From Desulfobacteraceae bacterium (lineage in GTDB: Bacteria; Desulfobacterota; Desulfobacteria; Desulfobacterales; BuS5): DNA of 17,764 nucleotides. Position 1 is the first letter of the stretch. The number at the start of each line of letters is the position of its first letter. The stretch is taken from positions 1-17,764 of the forward strand of contig JAUVKE010000015.1 of the NCBI GenBank assembly GCA_030592105.1, in the 5' to 3' direction. Positions 1-8,405 of this stretch are shown one piece after another. The notes beneath the pieces are model-generated. The model saw only the letters and a list, made by a program, of their open reading frames with translations. It searched no databases and was not told the DNA's origin. A program made the position numbers and the translations under genes.

Positions 1-2718
1 ATTTTAAAGAGGATGCGCGGGGAAGGTTATACCATTAAAGGAGAACTCCCTTCAGAAGAAGAGATTAAGAACCTCGTCCTGCAAAGCGGCCGTAATGTCG
101 GCTCCTGGGTTCCGGGTGAACTTGACGAACTTATCAACACCAAAAGGGTTATCCGGCTGCCTGTAGCAAAATATCTAAAATGGTATAAGGAAATAGATAA
201 TGACTACAGGGAGAAATTAGAAGCCGAATGGGGCAAGGCAGAAAACTCAAAGATTATGATTAAGGACAAAGAGATTATTATTCCTTATGTAAACTTAGGC
301 AATGTTATTCTTGTTCCCCAGCCATCAAGAGGCTGGTGTGATGACGCTGTGAAACTATATCATTCTACACAACTCTGGACCCATCATCAATACACTGCCT
401 TTTATCTCTGGCTGAAGCAGGAATTTAATGCCGATGCTATTATTTCGCTGGGAACTCACGGCACTCACGAATGGCTGCCCGGCAAACAGGCGGGTCTCAG
501 CCAGTCCTGTCCCCCTGAGGTTCTCATCCAGGACTTACCCAATCTTTACCCCTACATTATGGATGATATTGGCGAAGGAGTACAGGCTAAACGACGAGGA
601 AGAGGAGTAATTATTGACTACCTTATTCCGGCAATGAAAAAAGCAGGAGTTTATGAAGAGTATATTGATTTAGCAGGTCTCATTAATGAATACAACGATG
701 CTCTCACCAGGAGCAGCGAACTGGCTGAACAGAAATTCAAAAGAATTAAGACCATGGTGAAAAAACTCGGGCTGGACAAAGACCTTCTTCTAAAAGAAAT
801 AAATGAAGAGGCTGTGGAGAAAATTGAGCATTACCTGTTGGATTTGGGGGAGGCTAATGTTCCTTACGGCATGCATACTTTTGGTGTCTCCCCAAAAGGG
901 GAGGCGCTGAAAGAGTTCAGCCAGTTAATTAAAGATAGAAATGAGGAGCTTGATCTGAATGAAATTAAGAAAAAATTAGGTATGTGCTACTTAGAGATAG
1001 ACCACCTTGTTGCCGGTTTAGATGGTAAGTATATTCCTTCAGGTGAAGGAAATGACCCTTTAAGAAATCCTGAGGCCATTCCTACAGGAAAAAACTTTTA
1101 CGGTTTTGATGCGGCGAAAGTTCCTTCAAAAGACGCTTTTGCCCTGGGGAAAAAACAGGCTGAAGAGATGGTAGAAAAATATTTAAAAGAAAACGGTAAA
1201 TATCCGGATAAAATAGGACTAATCCTTTGGAGTATAGAACTTCAGCGTAATGAAGGAACTCAAGTAGGAACAGCACTTTATCTTATGGGAATGAAGCCTG
1301 TCTGGGATGAGAATAATAAGGTAACCGGTGTTGAGCCCATTCCAGGTAAAATACTTGGCCGCCCAAGGATAGATGTTCATCTGCAGTCCTCAGGACTTTT
1401 TAGAGACAATTTTCCCAATCTTATTCTGCTTTTAGATGAAGCTGTGCGTCAGGCGGGTCAATTAAAGGATGTGGAAAATTTTATTGCCAAACATAACCGG
1501 AAGATAAAAGAGTATCTTTTAAATAAGGGATATGGTGAAGAAGAGGCGGATAACTTAAGCAAGATAAGGGTTTTTTCTGCCAGGCCGGGCAGTTATGGGA
1601 CGAAAGTGGAGGATCTTATTCCAGCCAGCGGCCTCTGGGAAAGCGATGAAGAAGTTGCGGATGTTTTTATAAATTTTGTTTCCTTTGGATACGGAAAAGG
1701 TGTTTGGGGGAAACCACTTAAATTCGTTTACAAAAAAAATTTGGAGGATGTAAAGATTACCATGCTCACCAGGTCGAGTAATTTCTTTGGGGTACTGGAC
1801 GTTGATGGTGTCTATGGATCTTTGGGCGCTCTTTCTCTCGCTGTAAAAAGGGTGCGGGGAGAATATCCCGATGTTTTACTTTCCATTCAGGGCAATCCTG
1901 ACGCCGCTCATATTGAAGATAATGAGAGAACTATTGGGGAAGAACTGCGCGCCCGTTATTTAAATCCTAAATGGATTGAGGGAATGAAAAAAGAGAATTA
2001 TGCCGGGGCATGGCAGATGAATAAATTTGTGGAATATATGTGGGGATATCAGGTAACCACTCCCTTTGCTATTGATGAAACCAAATGGGAACAGGTTTAT
2101 GGGGTCTATGTTGAAGACAAATATGGGATGGATCTAAAGAAATTTTTCAACAAAGAAAATCCATGGGCATATCAGTCGATAACCGCCCGTATGCTGGAAG
2201 CTGTGCGAAAAAAATACTGGCAGCCCGATGAAAAGATCACTCGTAAGCTGTCAGCCGAGTATGCCTTGAATGTGGTTGAAAAGGGTGTGGCATGCTGTGA
2301 TCATACCTGCAATAATCCAGCATTAAATCAGATGGTGGTGAATATCATATCCCTGCCAGGTATGCTTTCGCCGGAAATGGTGGAAAAATTCAAGCTGGCC
2401 ATTGAAAAAGCAGCTGCAAAGCCACTGGATCAGCAAGTTGAAGATAGAAAAGATTTATTGACCAGTCTCAATGCGGGAATAGATAAAACAGAGCAGGAAA
2501 AGACATCGGATACTGCCCAGAAGCAATCGGATGAAACCGGTGCAGCCCAGCCGGATTCATCCAAAACTGTGGAAGGCTATAAGATGGAAGATGTCAAGAC
2601 TCAGGATGAAACCACGGACTTAACATCCTCCGGCATCCAATGGGCGGCATCGATTTTTGTCCTTCTGCTGATAGGACTGTCGGTTTTGGGATTTTTGCGA
2701 AAACGCAAAGGAGAATAA
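1..2718 (+). CDS. CobN/HmuS-type membrane-anchored metallochelatase, copy 1 (5' end outside window)
   Basis: Large-subunit tetrapyrrole metallochelatase family (CobN/BchH; PF02514-type). The frame is open from base 1 and the ATG at 13 is internal: the residues before it align with residues near 405 of the complete paralogue at 4429-8340, so about 400 N-terminal residues are missing. Visible codons (numbered from base 1): the GTHGTHEWLPGKQAG core at 151-165, a CC-DHTC-NNP cysteine motif at 765-772, a charged Gln/Glu/Lys-rich linker, then a C-terminal hydrophobic helix (GIQWAASIFVLLLIGLSVLG) followed by RKRKGE, a positive-inside anchor. This predicts an extracytoplasmic catalytic domain, provided a signal peptide exists upstream as in the paralogue. 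True cobaltochelatase CobN is soluble and needs AAA+ partners, none of which is visible. The following genes give the order seen in hmuSTUV, so a haem or other tetrapyrrole (de)chelatase is more likely. Metal and direction of reaction are unknown. Stop TAA, 1 base before the next ATG. Confidence 0.9.
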   Translation: MLKRMRGEGYTIKGELPSEEEIKNLVLQSGRNVGSWVPGELDELINTKRVIRLPVAKYLKWYKEIDNDYREKLEAEWGKAENSKIMIKDKEIIIPYVNLGNVILVPQPSRGWCDDAVKLYHSTQLWTHHQYTAFYLWLKQEFNADAIISLGTHGTHEWLPGKQAGLSQSCPPEVLIQDLPNLYPYIMDDIGEGVQAKRRGRGVIIDYLIPAMKKAGVYEEYIDLAGLINEYNDALTRSSELAEQKFKRIKTMVKKLGLDKDLLLKEINEEAVEKIEHYLLDLGEANVPYGMHTFGVSPKGEALKEFSQLIKDRNEELDLNEIKKKLGMCYLEIDHLVAGLDGKYIPSGEGNDPLRNPEAIPTGKNFYGFDAAKVPSKDAFALGKKQAEEMVEKYLKENGKYPDKIGLILWSIELQRNEGTQVGTALYLMGMKPVWDENNKVTGVEPIPGKILGRPRIDVHLQSSGLFRDNFPNLILLLDEAVRQAGQLKDVENFIAKHNRKIKEYLLNKGYGEEEADNLSKIRVFSARPGSYGTKVEDLIPASGLWESDEEVADVFINFVSFGYGKGVWGKPLKFVYKKNLEDVKITMLTRSSNFFGVLDVDGVYGSLGALSLAVKRVRGEYPDVLLSIQGNPDAAHIEDNERTIGEELRARYLNPKWIEGMKKENYAGAWQMNKFVEYMWGYQVTTPFAIDETKWEQVYGVYVEDKYGMDLKKFFNKENPWAYQSITARMLEAVRKKYWQPDEKITRKLSAEYALNVVEKGVACCDHTCNNPALNQMVVNIISLPGMLSPEMVEKFKLAIEKAAAKPLDQQVEDRKDLLTSLNAGIDKTEQEKTSDTAQKQSDETGAAQPDSSKTVEGYKMEDVKTQDETTDLTSSGIQWAASIFVLLLIGLSVLGFLRKRKGE

Positions 2719-2719
2719 A

Positions 2720-3466
2720 ATGGCATATCAAAATCTTATCCTGGGTATATTGTTCAGCATAGGCCTGTTTGCCGTAAAAAGCGGTGTGGGCATTCATTAT
2801 TTTATATCTCGCCAGAACCGAATGCGGTACAAAACAGCCGGTTTTTTGCTCTTTGCGCTAATATATTTTTTCTTGTTTTCTGCTATCGCTTTTATCCTGG
2901 CAAAAATTGATATAGTCCGTCATCTTGTTGCGATTCAAGCTTTTATTAAATCCGGAATGCTTATCCATCTGATAATGGCAGGCATGCTGATGGTCTGGGG
3001 TATAATACTGCTTAAGCGTGATAGTAACAACAGCCAAAAAAGCAAAGGGTGGATGATGCTGGCTGTCCCATGTCCGGTGTGCCTCATTGTTATTTTTTTT
3101 TCAGCTGGTTTTTTGATCACCTGCTTTCCGGATACGCCCAAAACTGCTGTATTGATACTTTATCTTGTTTTTATTCTAATCAATCTGATCACCATGGCGA
3201 TTCTTACACGGTTGCAGCATAAACGAAAAATAAAGCCTGAATTTTTGCTTGGAGCAATCATGCTCCTGATTGCAGTCTATTTTTTTGTTTCCGTGACTGT
3301 CATGCCACAGTTTGCCGATATAGATATGATTTATCGAATGGCACAGTATCAGGAAAACAGACCCGCAAAAGAGGTGCTTTACCGCATACCTTTTATCATT
3401 TTTACTGTATTGGCTTTTGTTGGCGGATATGGTTTCAGATTCAAAAAAATAAGGAGCGCAACATGA
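2720..3466 (+). CDS. DUF2162-like polytopic membrane protein (HmuT-position putative transporter)
   Basis: 248-residue integral membrane protein with about seven hydrophobic segments (roughly residues 5-24, 41-61, 78-98, 112-134, 141-162, 175-196 and 223-240). It resembles the DUF2162 'predicted transporter' group; I base this on context and general look, not on a strong motif. A Cys-Pro-Val-Cys pair (C118, C121) sits at the start of one helix, which could bind metal or act in redox, and AVKSGVG at 18-24 resembles the first helix of LysE/DsbD-type permeases. The ATG is preceded by a strong ribosome site (AAAGGAG at 2707-2713, 6-base spacing) and follows the chelatase stop by 1 base. Its own stop overlaps the next start (ATGA at 3463-3466), so translation is coupled. 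It occupies the HmuT position of hmu operons. Possible jobs are moving the tetrapyrrole, or the released metal or ring, across the inner membrane; the substrate is unknown. Confidence 0.75.
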   Translation: MAYQNLILGILFSIGLFAVKSGVGIHYFISRQNRMRYKTAGFLLFALIYFFLFSAIAFILAKIDIVRHLVAIQAFIKSGMLIHLIMAGMLMVWGIILLKRDSNNSQKSKGWMMLAVPCPVCLIVIFFSAGFLITCFPDTPKTAVLILYLVFILINLITMAILTRLQHKRKIKPEFLLGAIMLLIAVYFFVSVTVMPQFADIDMIYRMAQYQENRPAKEVLYRIPFIIFTVLAFVGGYGFRFKKIRSAT

Positions 3467-4080
3467 TGGACATAGGTGCATTACTCAAGACTTTTATTTA
3501 CCTCATATCATCTTCTCTTCTCTATCCGATTCTATTCCTACTGGTCATTTTGATCCTGTGGATTATTATCTATGCTGGTTCCTTTTTTGCTGAATGGCTG
3601 GAAAGGCTTAGGTTAATCAGCTTTTCAGCAGCAGAACTTTCCAGTTTTTTAAGAAAAGAGAATAAGCAAAAGATTATTTCACACAGGGTTTCTTCCTATC
3701 TGAAAAGGCTCAGACTCTTGCTGAATAGATCTCAATTTGAAGAGATTGAAATAGAAAACCTGCTTCAGGATACAAACCTGACAATGTGGAAATCTCTTGA
3801 TCGTATCAGAATCATTATCCGAATAGGGCCAAGTCTCGGATTGATCGGCACGCTGATTCCAATGGGTACAGGTCTTGCCGCTATGGGCCAGGGAGATATG
3901 GCAAAATTATCTTCTGATCTGGTAATAGCCTTTACAACCACGGTAGTCGGACTGGCCATAGGCATAATCGCCTATTTTTTTTATACCGTAAAAAGAAGAT
4001 GGGTAGAGGAAGATATTAAAAATATGGAGCTTGCAACAGAGATACTTGCCAATAATATTTTAAAGGAAAAGAAACAGTGA
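3463..4080 (+). CDS. MotA/TolQ/ExbB-family proton channel protein (HmuU-like)
   Basis: 205-residue inner-membrane protein of the MotA/TolQ/ExbB family, which forms proton channels that convert proton-motive force into mechanical work on a partner protein. Helix 1 lies at about residues 16-40, a cytoplasmic loop with charged helices at 45-118, helix 2 at 121-141 with the family signature GPSLGLIGTLIPMGTGL, and helix 3 at 153-175 containing AFTTTVVGLAIGIIAYF, the ExbB/TolQ Thr-rich pore segment. The start is ATG 3463 (a second ATG follows at once), with AAGGAG at 3451-3456, and it overlaps the upstream stop. The stop TGA overlaps the GTG start of the DUF2149 gene by 4 bases. There is no TonB or TolA nearby; the expected partner is the ExbD-like DUF2149 protein just downstream, and the energised client is probably one or both chelatase-like proteins. 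Family assignment is firm; the client is inference. Confidence 0.93.
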   Translation: MMDIGALLKTFIYLISSSLLYPILFLLVILILWIIIYAGSFFAEWLERLRLISFSAAELSSFLRKENKQKIISHRVSSYLKRLRLLLNRSQFEEIEIENLLQDTNLTMWKSLDRIRIIIRIGPSLGLIGTLIPMGTGLAAMGQGDMAKLSSDLVIAFTTTVVGLAIGIIAYFFYTVKRRWVEEDIKNMELATEILANNILKEKKQ

Positions 4081-4421
4081 AATACTTCAGGAAAAAAAGA
4101 GGTCTGTCAACCGGTGACCTCGGTGATAATGACCCTATGAGTGGTGTGGCTAATCTTTTTGACATTGGGCTGGTCTTTATTGTTGCGCTGATTGTCACTC
4201 TTTTTAATATTTATCATCTGCAGGATCTTTTCAATGAAAAATCTGAACTCACCATAATGAAAAAAAGTGAAAATGGAGAGATGGAGATTATCACCAAAAA
4301 AGGCAAAAAGATAAAAGCGATCAAGGTCAGCAAAGACAAGGCTAAAGGCTATGGCGAAAAATTAGGAATTGCCTATAGACTTGAGGACGGCTCCATGGTT
4401 TATGTTCCGGAAAAGGAATAA
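4077..4421 (+). CDS. DUF2149 family ExbD-like protein (HmuV-like)
   Basis: 114-residue protein with the DUF2149 layout: a short basic cytoplasmic N-terminus, the conserved NDPMSGVANLFDIGLVF stretch (residues 18-34), one transmembrane helix at about 27-46, and a small hydrophilic domain outside the membrane ending in AYRLEDGSMVYVPE. An aspartate (D29) lies at the start of the helix, exactly where ExbD and TolR carry the proton-pathway aspartate (the D-x-L-V segment looks alike). I therefore infer it is the ExbD counterpart of the ExbB-like protein encoded just upstream. The start is GTG at 4077, overlapping the previous stop by 4 bases (GTGA), which implies translational coupling and fixed stoichiometry. 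The stop TAA is at 4419-4421, 7 bases before the second chelatase. Family assignment is strong; the role in the motor is inferred from position and topology. Confidence 0.88.
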   Translation: MKYFRKKRGLSTGDLGDNDPMSGVANLFDIGLVFIVALIVTLFNIYHLQDLFNEKSELTIMKKSENGEMEIITKKGKKIKAIKVSKDKAKGYGEKLGIAYRLEDGSMVYVPEKE

Positions 4422-4428
4422 TAGCAAG

Positions 4429-7400
4429 ATGAAAGTAAAATGCGTGGTTTTTATATTTTTTATTTTTTTACTTTTTTCTCCGCAGAATCTTTTTGCAAAA
4501 ACAGTGCGAATGGGATTTTTTATCAGCGATTCAGATGCTTACACATTCCTTGAGGCAGCAAAGCAGATTAGTATTCCTGATCTTGATATAAAAATTTTCA
4601 AAGAGGAAGATATCAATAAAACAAAAATTTTAAATTTTATAGCCTGCATGGATATTGCGATTGTGGATATCATGCAGTCCAATCCCGCTGACTGGCTTCT
4701 TGCCAGCAAAACAAAAATTAATCCAAAGGCAAAAATATATGCGGTTCGGAAGTCTTCCCATACAGAAGATTTTATTAATGCAGGTTTTATAACAGACAAA
4801 AAAGTGCGGGACTATTTTAAGTTTACGGATATTAATAACTCAAAAAACCTGATCCTTTATCTTGCCAAAAGGGAATTTGATTTTAACACAACTTTTGCGC
4901 CTCCTTTTATTTTGCCTGAAAATGCACTTTATCATCCCTCAGCCCCAAAGATATTTATGAATATTGATGAATATTTTGACTGGTATAAAAATTCAGGGCA
5001 TTACAGGGAAGGGAAAAAATGGAATCTGATCACTATTTTTTCAGCCTTTCTTGTGGAAACTAAAAAACAGCCTTTGAATACCTTGATAACTGCACTCGAG
5101 AAAAACAGAATCAACACTGTAACTCTGATTTATTCTTTTAAAACCGGAAATAAAATGATAGAGAGGCTGATTTCGTCCGAACCGTTAGAAAACGGGCTTG
5201 GCTCCATCACCGGTTTTACATTCAAATTTAATTCAATTTTATCTGAAAACCTTTTAAATATCCTGAAAAAAGCCGATGTCCCAATTTTTAATGGTCAGTA
5301 TCTTTTTTTTACACCAAAGGAAAAATGGCTCAGATCACTTCAGGGCATAGCTCCTGCCGGTCTTGCATTTCAGTTTTCCACGCCGGAACTGTCCGGTTTG
5401 GTGGAACCGACTGTAATAGGTGTTAAAGAAAAAATAGAGGATAAAAATTCAGGAACTTCCGGATATTTTTATCTGTCTGATACAAGGCAGACAGAGATGC
5501 TCGCCAAAAGGATTGCAAAATGGCATAATCTGCAAAAAAAAGCCAATAAGGATAAAAAGACAGTTCTTGTCTATTATAATCACGGAAGCGGCAAACAGAA
5601 TGTCGGCGCAAGTTATCTGAATGTTTTCAGGAGCATAGAAAAAATTATTAAACAAATGAAATCTGAAGGATATTCCATTGATGGAGAACTTTCAGAAGAC
5701 AAAATAATGAATCTTATCATCAAAAGCGGCCGCAATGTAGGAACCTGGGCGCCGGATGAACTGAAAAAAATGATGGCAACCGGAGATGTCATTACCATTG
5801 ATATTTCTCAATATAAAAAATGGATTTCTGAAATTGATAAGGATTTTTTGTCCAATGTGGAAAAGGACTGGAAAAGACCCGAAGATTCCACGATTATGGT
5901 AAAAGATGGAAAGTTTATCATACCATGTGTACGTTTGGGAAATCTTACGCTTGTGCCTCAGCCTGTAAGAGGATTAACCGATGATCCTGACAAACTTTAT
6001 CACAGCACTATTTTATATCCGCATCATCAATATACGGCCTTTTATTTATGGCTGCAAAAAGAATTAAAACCTGATGTGATGATCAGTCTTGGAACCCATG
6101 GCACTCATGAATGGCTGCCTGGAAAGCAGGCCGGAATGACACAGAGCTGTTCGCCGGAAGTCCTTATTGGAGATATCCCAAGTCTTTATCCGTATATTGT
6201 GGATGATGTGGGAGAAGGGATTCAGGCTAAAAGAAGAGGCAGGGGTGTTATTATTGACCATGCAGTTCCGCCGTTTAAAAAAGGCGGCCTGTATGAAGAA
6301 TATTCAAAAATTGCTGCGATTATCAGTGAATATGATTCAGCTGTTTCAGAAAAGATAAAATTACAAAAGCTGGCAAGAATTAAAAAGATGGTTTTTGAAC
6401 TGGGGCTTGACAAAGACCTTGAAATAGAGGATGTGAATGATGACTCAATAGAAAAAATTGAACATTATGTTCTTGCCTTAAAAACAGAGCTGATTCCTTA
6501 CGGACTGCACACCTTTGGCCAGTCTTCAAGCGGCGAAGCTCTAAATGAGACTGCGGAAGCGATTGCTGAAAAATCATCCAATACATTGCAATTTTATAAA
6601 AAACAGCTTTTGGCCTGCGGGCCTTCGGAAATGGAAAGCCTTATGAGAGGGCTGCGAGGCGGTTATATCCCTCCTGCTTCAGGGAACGATCCTGTACGGA
6701 ATCCGGAGAGCCTTCCAACCGGAAAAAATTTTTATGCCTTTGATCCGGAAAAGGTGCCATCTAAGGAAGCATATAAACTTGGTAAAAATGCTGCTGAAGA
6801 ACTTATTGAAAAATATATCAGGGAACATGACGGGACTTATCCTGAACAGATCGGTATTATTCTCTGGTCTGTGGAAACCATCAGAAACGAAGGGATCAAT
6901 ACTGCAACCGCCCTTTATCTGATGGGGATGGAGCCGGTATGGGATAAAAGGGACAAAGTAAAGGGTCTGCGTTCGATTTCTGGTAAAGAGCTGGGACGTC
7001 CACGTATTGATGTTCTGCTGCAGATGTCCGGTCTTTTCAGGGATATATTCCCCACTGTCGTTCTGTTTTTAGACAAGGCTGTAAAAGAGGCCGCTCTTTT
7101 AACTGATGTGGAGAATTTTTTAAAAAACCATGCGGATGCTCTGGAAAAATCGCTTTTAGACAAAGGATATTCGCCTGATAAAGCGAAAAAGCTTTCAACA
7201 GTCCGTCTTTTTTCGGCCAGACCAGGGGCGTATGGAACAAAGTTAGATGACATGACTTCAGCAAGTGGACTATGGGAAGATGACAAGGTTCTTGCGGATA
7301 TTTTTATTGATATGGTCTCATTCGGCTATTCTGAAGATATGTGGGGGGATAATGTCAAGGAAATATACAAAAAAAATCTGAAAAAGGTTGATGCCACAAT

Positions 7401-8340
7401 CCATTCCATTTCTTCCAATCTTTATTCTACAATGGATAATGATGACATGTTTCAGTATCTGGGCGGATTGAGTATGGCGGTCAGGAAAGAATCCGGAAAA
7501 GACCCGGATGTTTTTATTTCTCAGCAGAAAACAATTGGTGAAGGGCATATTGAGTCCGCAGCAACAACAATCGGAAAAGAGCTTCGCAGCCGCTACCTGA
7601 ACCCGAAATGGATTACCGGCATGAAAGCTGAAAAATACGCCGGCGCAAGGGAGATGGAAAAATTTGTGGAATACATGTGGGGCTGGCAGGTAACTGTCCC
7701 CAGGGCGATTGATAAAGCCAAGTGGGAGCAGACATATCAGGTTTATGTGGAAGATAAATACGGAATGGAGCTTAAAAAGTTTTTTAATAAAGAGAATCCC
7801 TGGGCATATCAATCAATGACCGCGAGAATGCTTGAATCTGTCCGAAAAGGGTATTGGAAGCCGGAGGATAAAATAAAAAAGAAACTGGCTGCGGAATATG
7901 CGGTAAATGTGATTGAAAAAGGTGTGGCATGCTGTGATCATACCTGCAATAATCCGGCTCTTAACCAGATGGTGGTAAACATCATATCCCTGCCTGGAGT
8001 CATGTCGCCAGAGATGGTGGAAAAGTTCAAAATAGCCATAGAACAGGCTGTGGGAAAGGCTTTAAACAAGCAGGTTCAGGAGCGGACAGCTCTGCTTGAA
8101 AAACTTAAGCAGGGTTTTAATGAAAAAGCAAAGCAGATTGATCAGCAGATTAATGATCAGAAAGAAGCTTTTAAAAAAGGAAAAGATTCTGCCGCAGTCG
8201 AAGGTTATAAAATGGAAGAGATCAAGACAAAAGATGAGTCCACAGAACTGGCCTCTTCAGGAATTCAATGGTTTGCTTCTTTATTTGTTATTTTTATCAT
8301 AGGACTGGCTGTTTATGGGGCAAAAAGGTACAGAGGATAG
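4429..8340 (+). CDS. CobN/HmuS-type membrane-anchored metallochelatase, copy 2 (complete)
   Basis: 1303-residue large chelatase subunit homologue. I choose ATG 4429: it gives a clean signal peptide (MKVK, then a hydrophobic run, predicted cut after LFA at residue 23) and has AAGGA about 11 bases upstream. The in-frame ATG at 4369 would lie inside the preceding gene and bury the signal. Residues 24-400 form the CobN-like N-terminal region; LVPQPVRG is at 508-515, GTHGTHEWLPGKQAG at 555-569, CC-DHTC-NNP at 1168-1176, then a Lys/Gln linker, a conserved EGYKME juxtamembrane stretch, a helix at about 1279-1297 and a short basic tail. The predicted topology is a periplasm-facing domain anchored by its C-terminus, unlike soluble CobN or BchH. 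More than half of residues match copy 1 by eye. It ends the S-T-U-V-S operon; cobS follows 65 bases later on the same strand. The likely reaction is metal insertion into, or removal from, haem or a corrinoid-like ring, driven by the ExbB-like unit rather than ATP; this is inference. Confidence 0.93.
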   Translation: MKVKCVVFIFFIFLLFSPQNLFAKTVRMGFFISDSDAYTFLEAAKQISIPDLDIKIFKEEDINKTKILNFIACMDIAIVDIMQSNPADWLLASKTKINPKAKIYAVRKSSHTEDFINAGFITDKKVRDYFKFTDINNSKNLILYLAKREFDFNTTFAPPFILPENALYHPSAPKIFMNIDEYFDWYKNSGHYREGKKWNLITIFSAFLVETKKQPLNTLITALEKNRINTVTLIYSFKTGNKMIERLISSEPLENGLGSITGFTFKFNSILSENLLNILKKADVPIFNGQYLFFTPKEKWLRSLQGIAPAGLAFQFSTPELSGLVEPTVIGVKEKIEDKNSGTSGYFYLSDTRQTEMLAKRIAKWHNLQKKANKDKKTVLVYYNHGSGKQNVGASYLNVFRSIEKIIKQMKSEGYSIDGELSEDKIMNLIIKSGRNVGTWAPDELKKMMATGDVITIDISQYKKWISEIDKDFLSNVEKDWKRPEDSTIMVKDGKFIIPCVRLGNLTLVPQPVRGLTDDPDKLYHSTILYPHHQYTAFYLWLQKELKPDVMISLGTHGTHEWLPGKQAGMTQSCSPEVLIGDIPSLYPYIVDDVGEGIQAKRRGRGVIIDHAVPPFKKGGLYEEYSKIAAIISEYDSAVSEKIKLQKLARIKKMVFELGLDKDLEIEDVNDDSIEKIEHYVLALKTELIPYGLHTFGQSSSGEALNETAEAIAEKSSNTLQFYKKQLLACGPSEMESLMRGLRGGYIPPASGNDPVRNPESLPTGKNFYAFDPEKVPSKEAYKLGKNAAEELIEKYIREHDGTYPEQIGIILWSVETIRNEGINTATALYLMGMEPVWDKRDKVKGLRSISGKELGRPRIDVLLQMSGLFRDIFPTVVLFLDKAVKEAALLTDVENFLKNHADALEKSLLDKGYSPDKAKKLSTVRLFSARPGAYGTKLDDMTSASGLWEDDKVLADIFIDMVSFGYSEDMWGDNVKEIYKKNLKKVDATIHSISSNLYSTMDNDDMFQYLGGLSMAVRKESGKDPDVFISQQKTIGEGHIESAATTIGKELRSRYLNPKWITGMKAEKYAGAREMEKFVEYMWGWQVTVPRAIDKAKWEQTYQVYVEDKYGMELKKFFNKENPWAYQSMTARMLESVRKGYWKPEDKIKKKLAAEYAVNVIEKGVACCDHTCNNPALNQMVVNIISLPGVMSPEMVEKFKIAIEQAVGKALNKQVQERTALLEKLKQGFNEKAKQIDQQINDQKEAFKKGKDSAAVEGYKMEEIKTKDESTELASSGIQWFASLFVIFIIGLAVYGAKRYRG

Positions 8341-8405
8341 AACCTTAATAATATCTTAATTTTTATTTTCGTATTTTTATGACAAAACTTAATAAAGGTA
8401 ACCAA

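Noticed and set aside
13..15. ATG at 13 as a real start of the first chelatase
   Set aside because: The frame is open to base 1 and the residues before it align with the paralogue; the true start is upstream of the window.
4369..4428. Longer start (ATG 4369) for the second chelatase
   Set aside because: It lies inside the DUF2149 gene, has no ribosome site, and puts 20 polar residues before an otherwise textbook signal peptide.
6915..7286. 123-codon minus-strand open frame
   Set aside because: Also a shadow of the second chelatase gene, without family features.
7318..7812. 164-codon open frame on the minus strand opposite the second chelatase
   Set aside because: Shadow of a strongly conserved gene; no ribosome site and no recognisable protein.
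8379..8405. Longer start (ATG 8379) for cobS
   Set aside because: No ribosome site; ATG 8406 has AAAGGT at good spacing and gives the normal CobS N-terminus.
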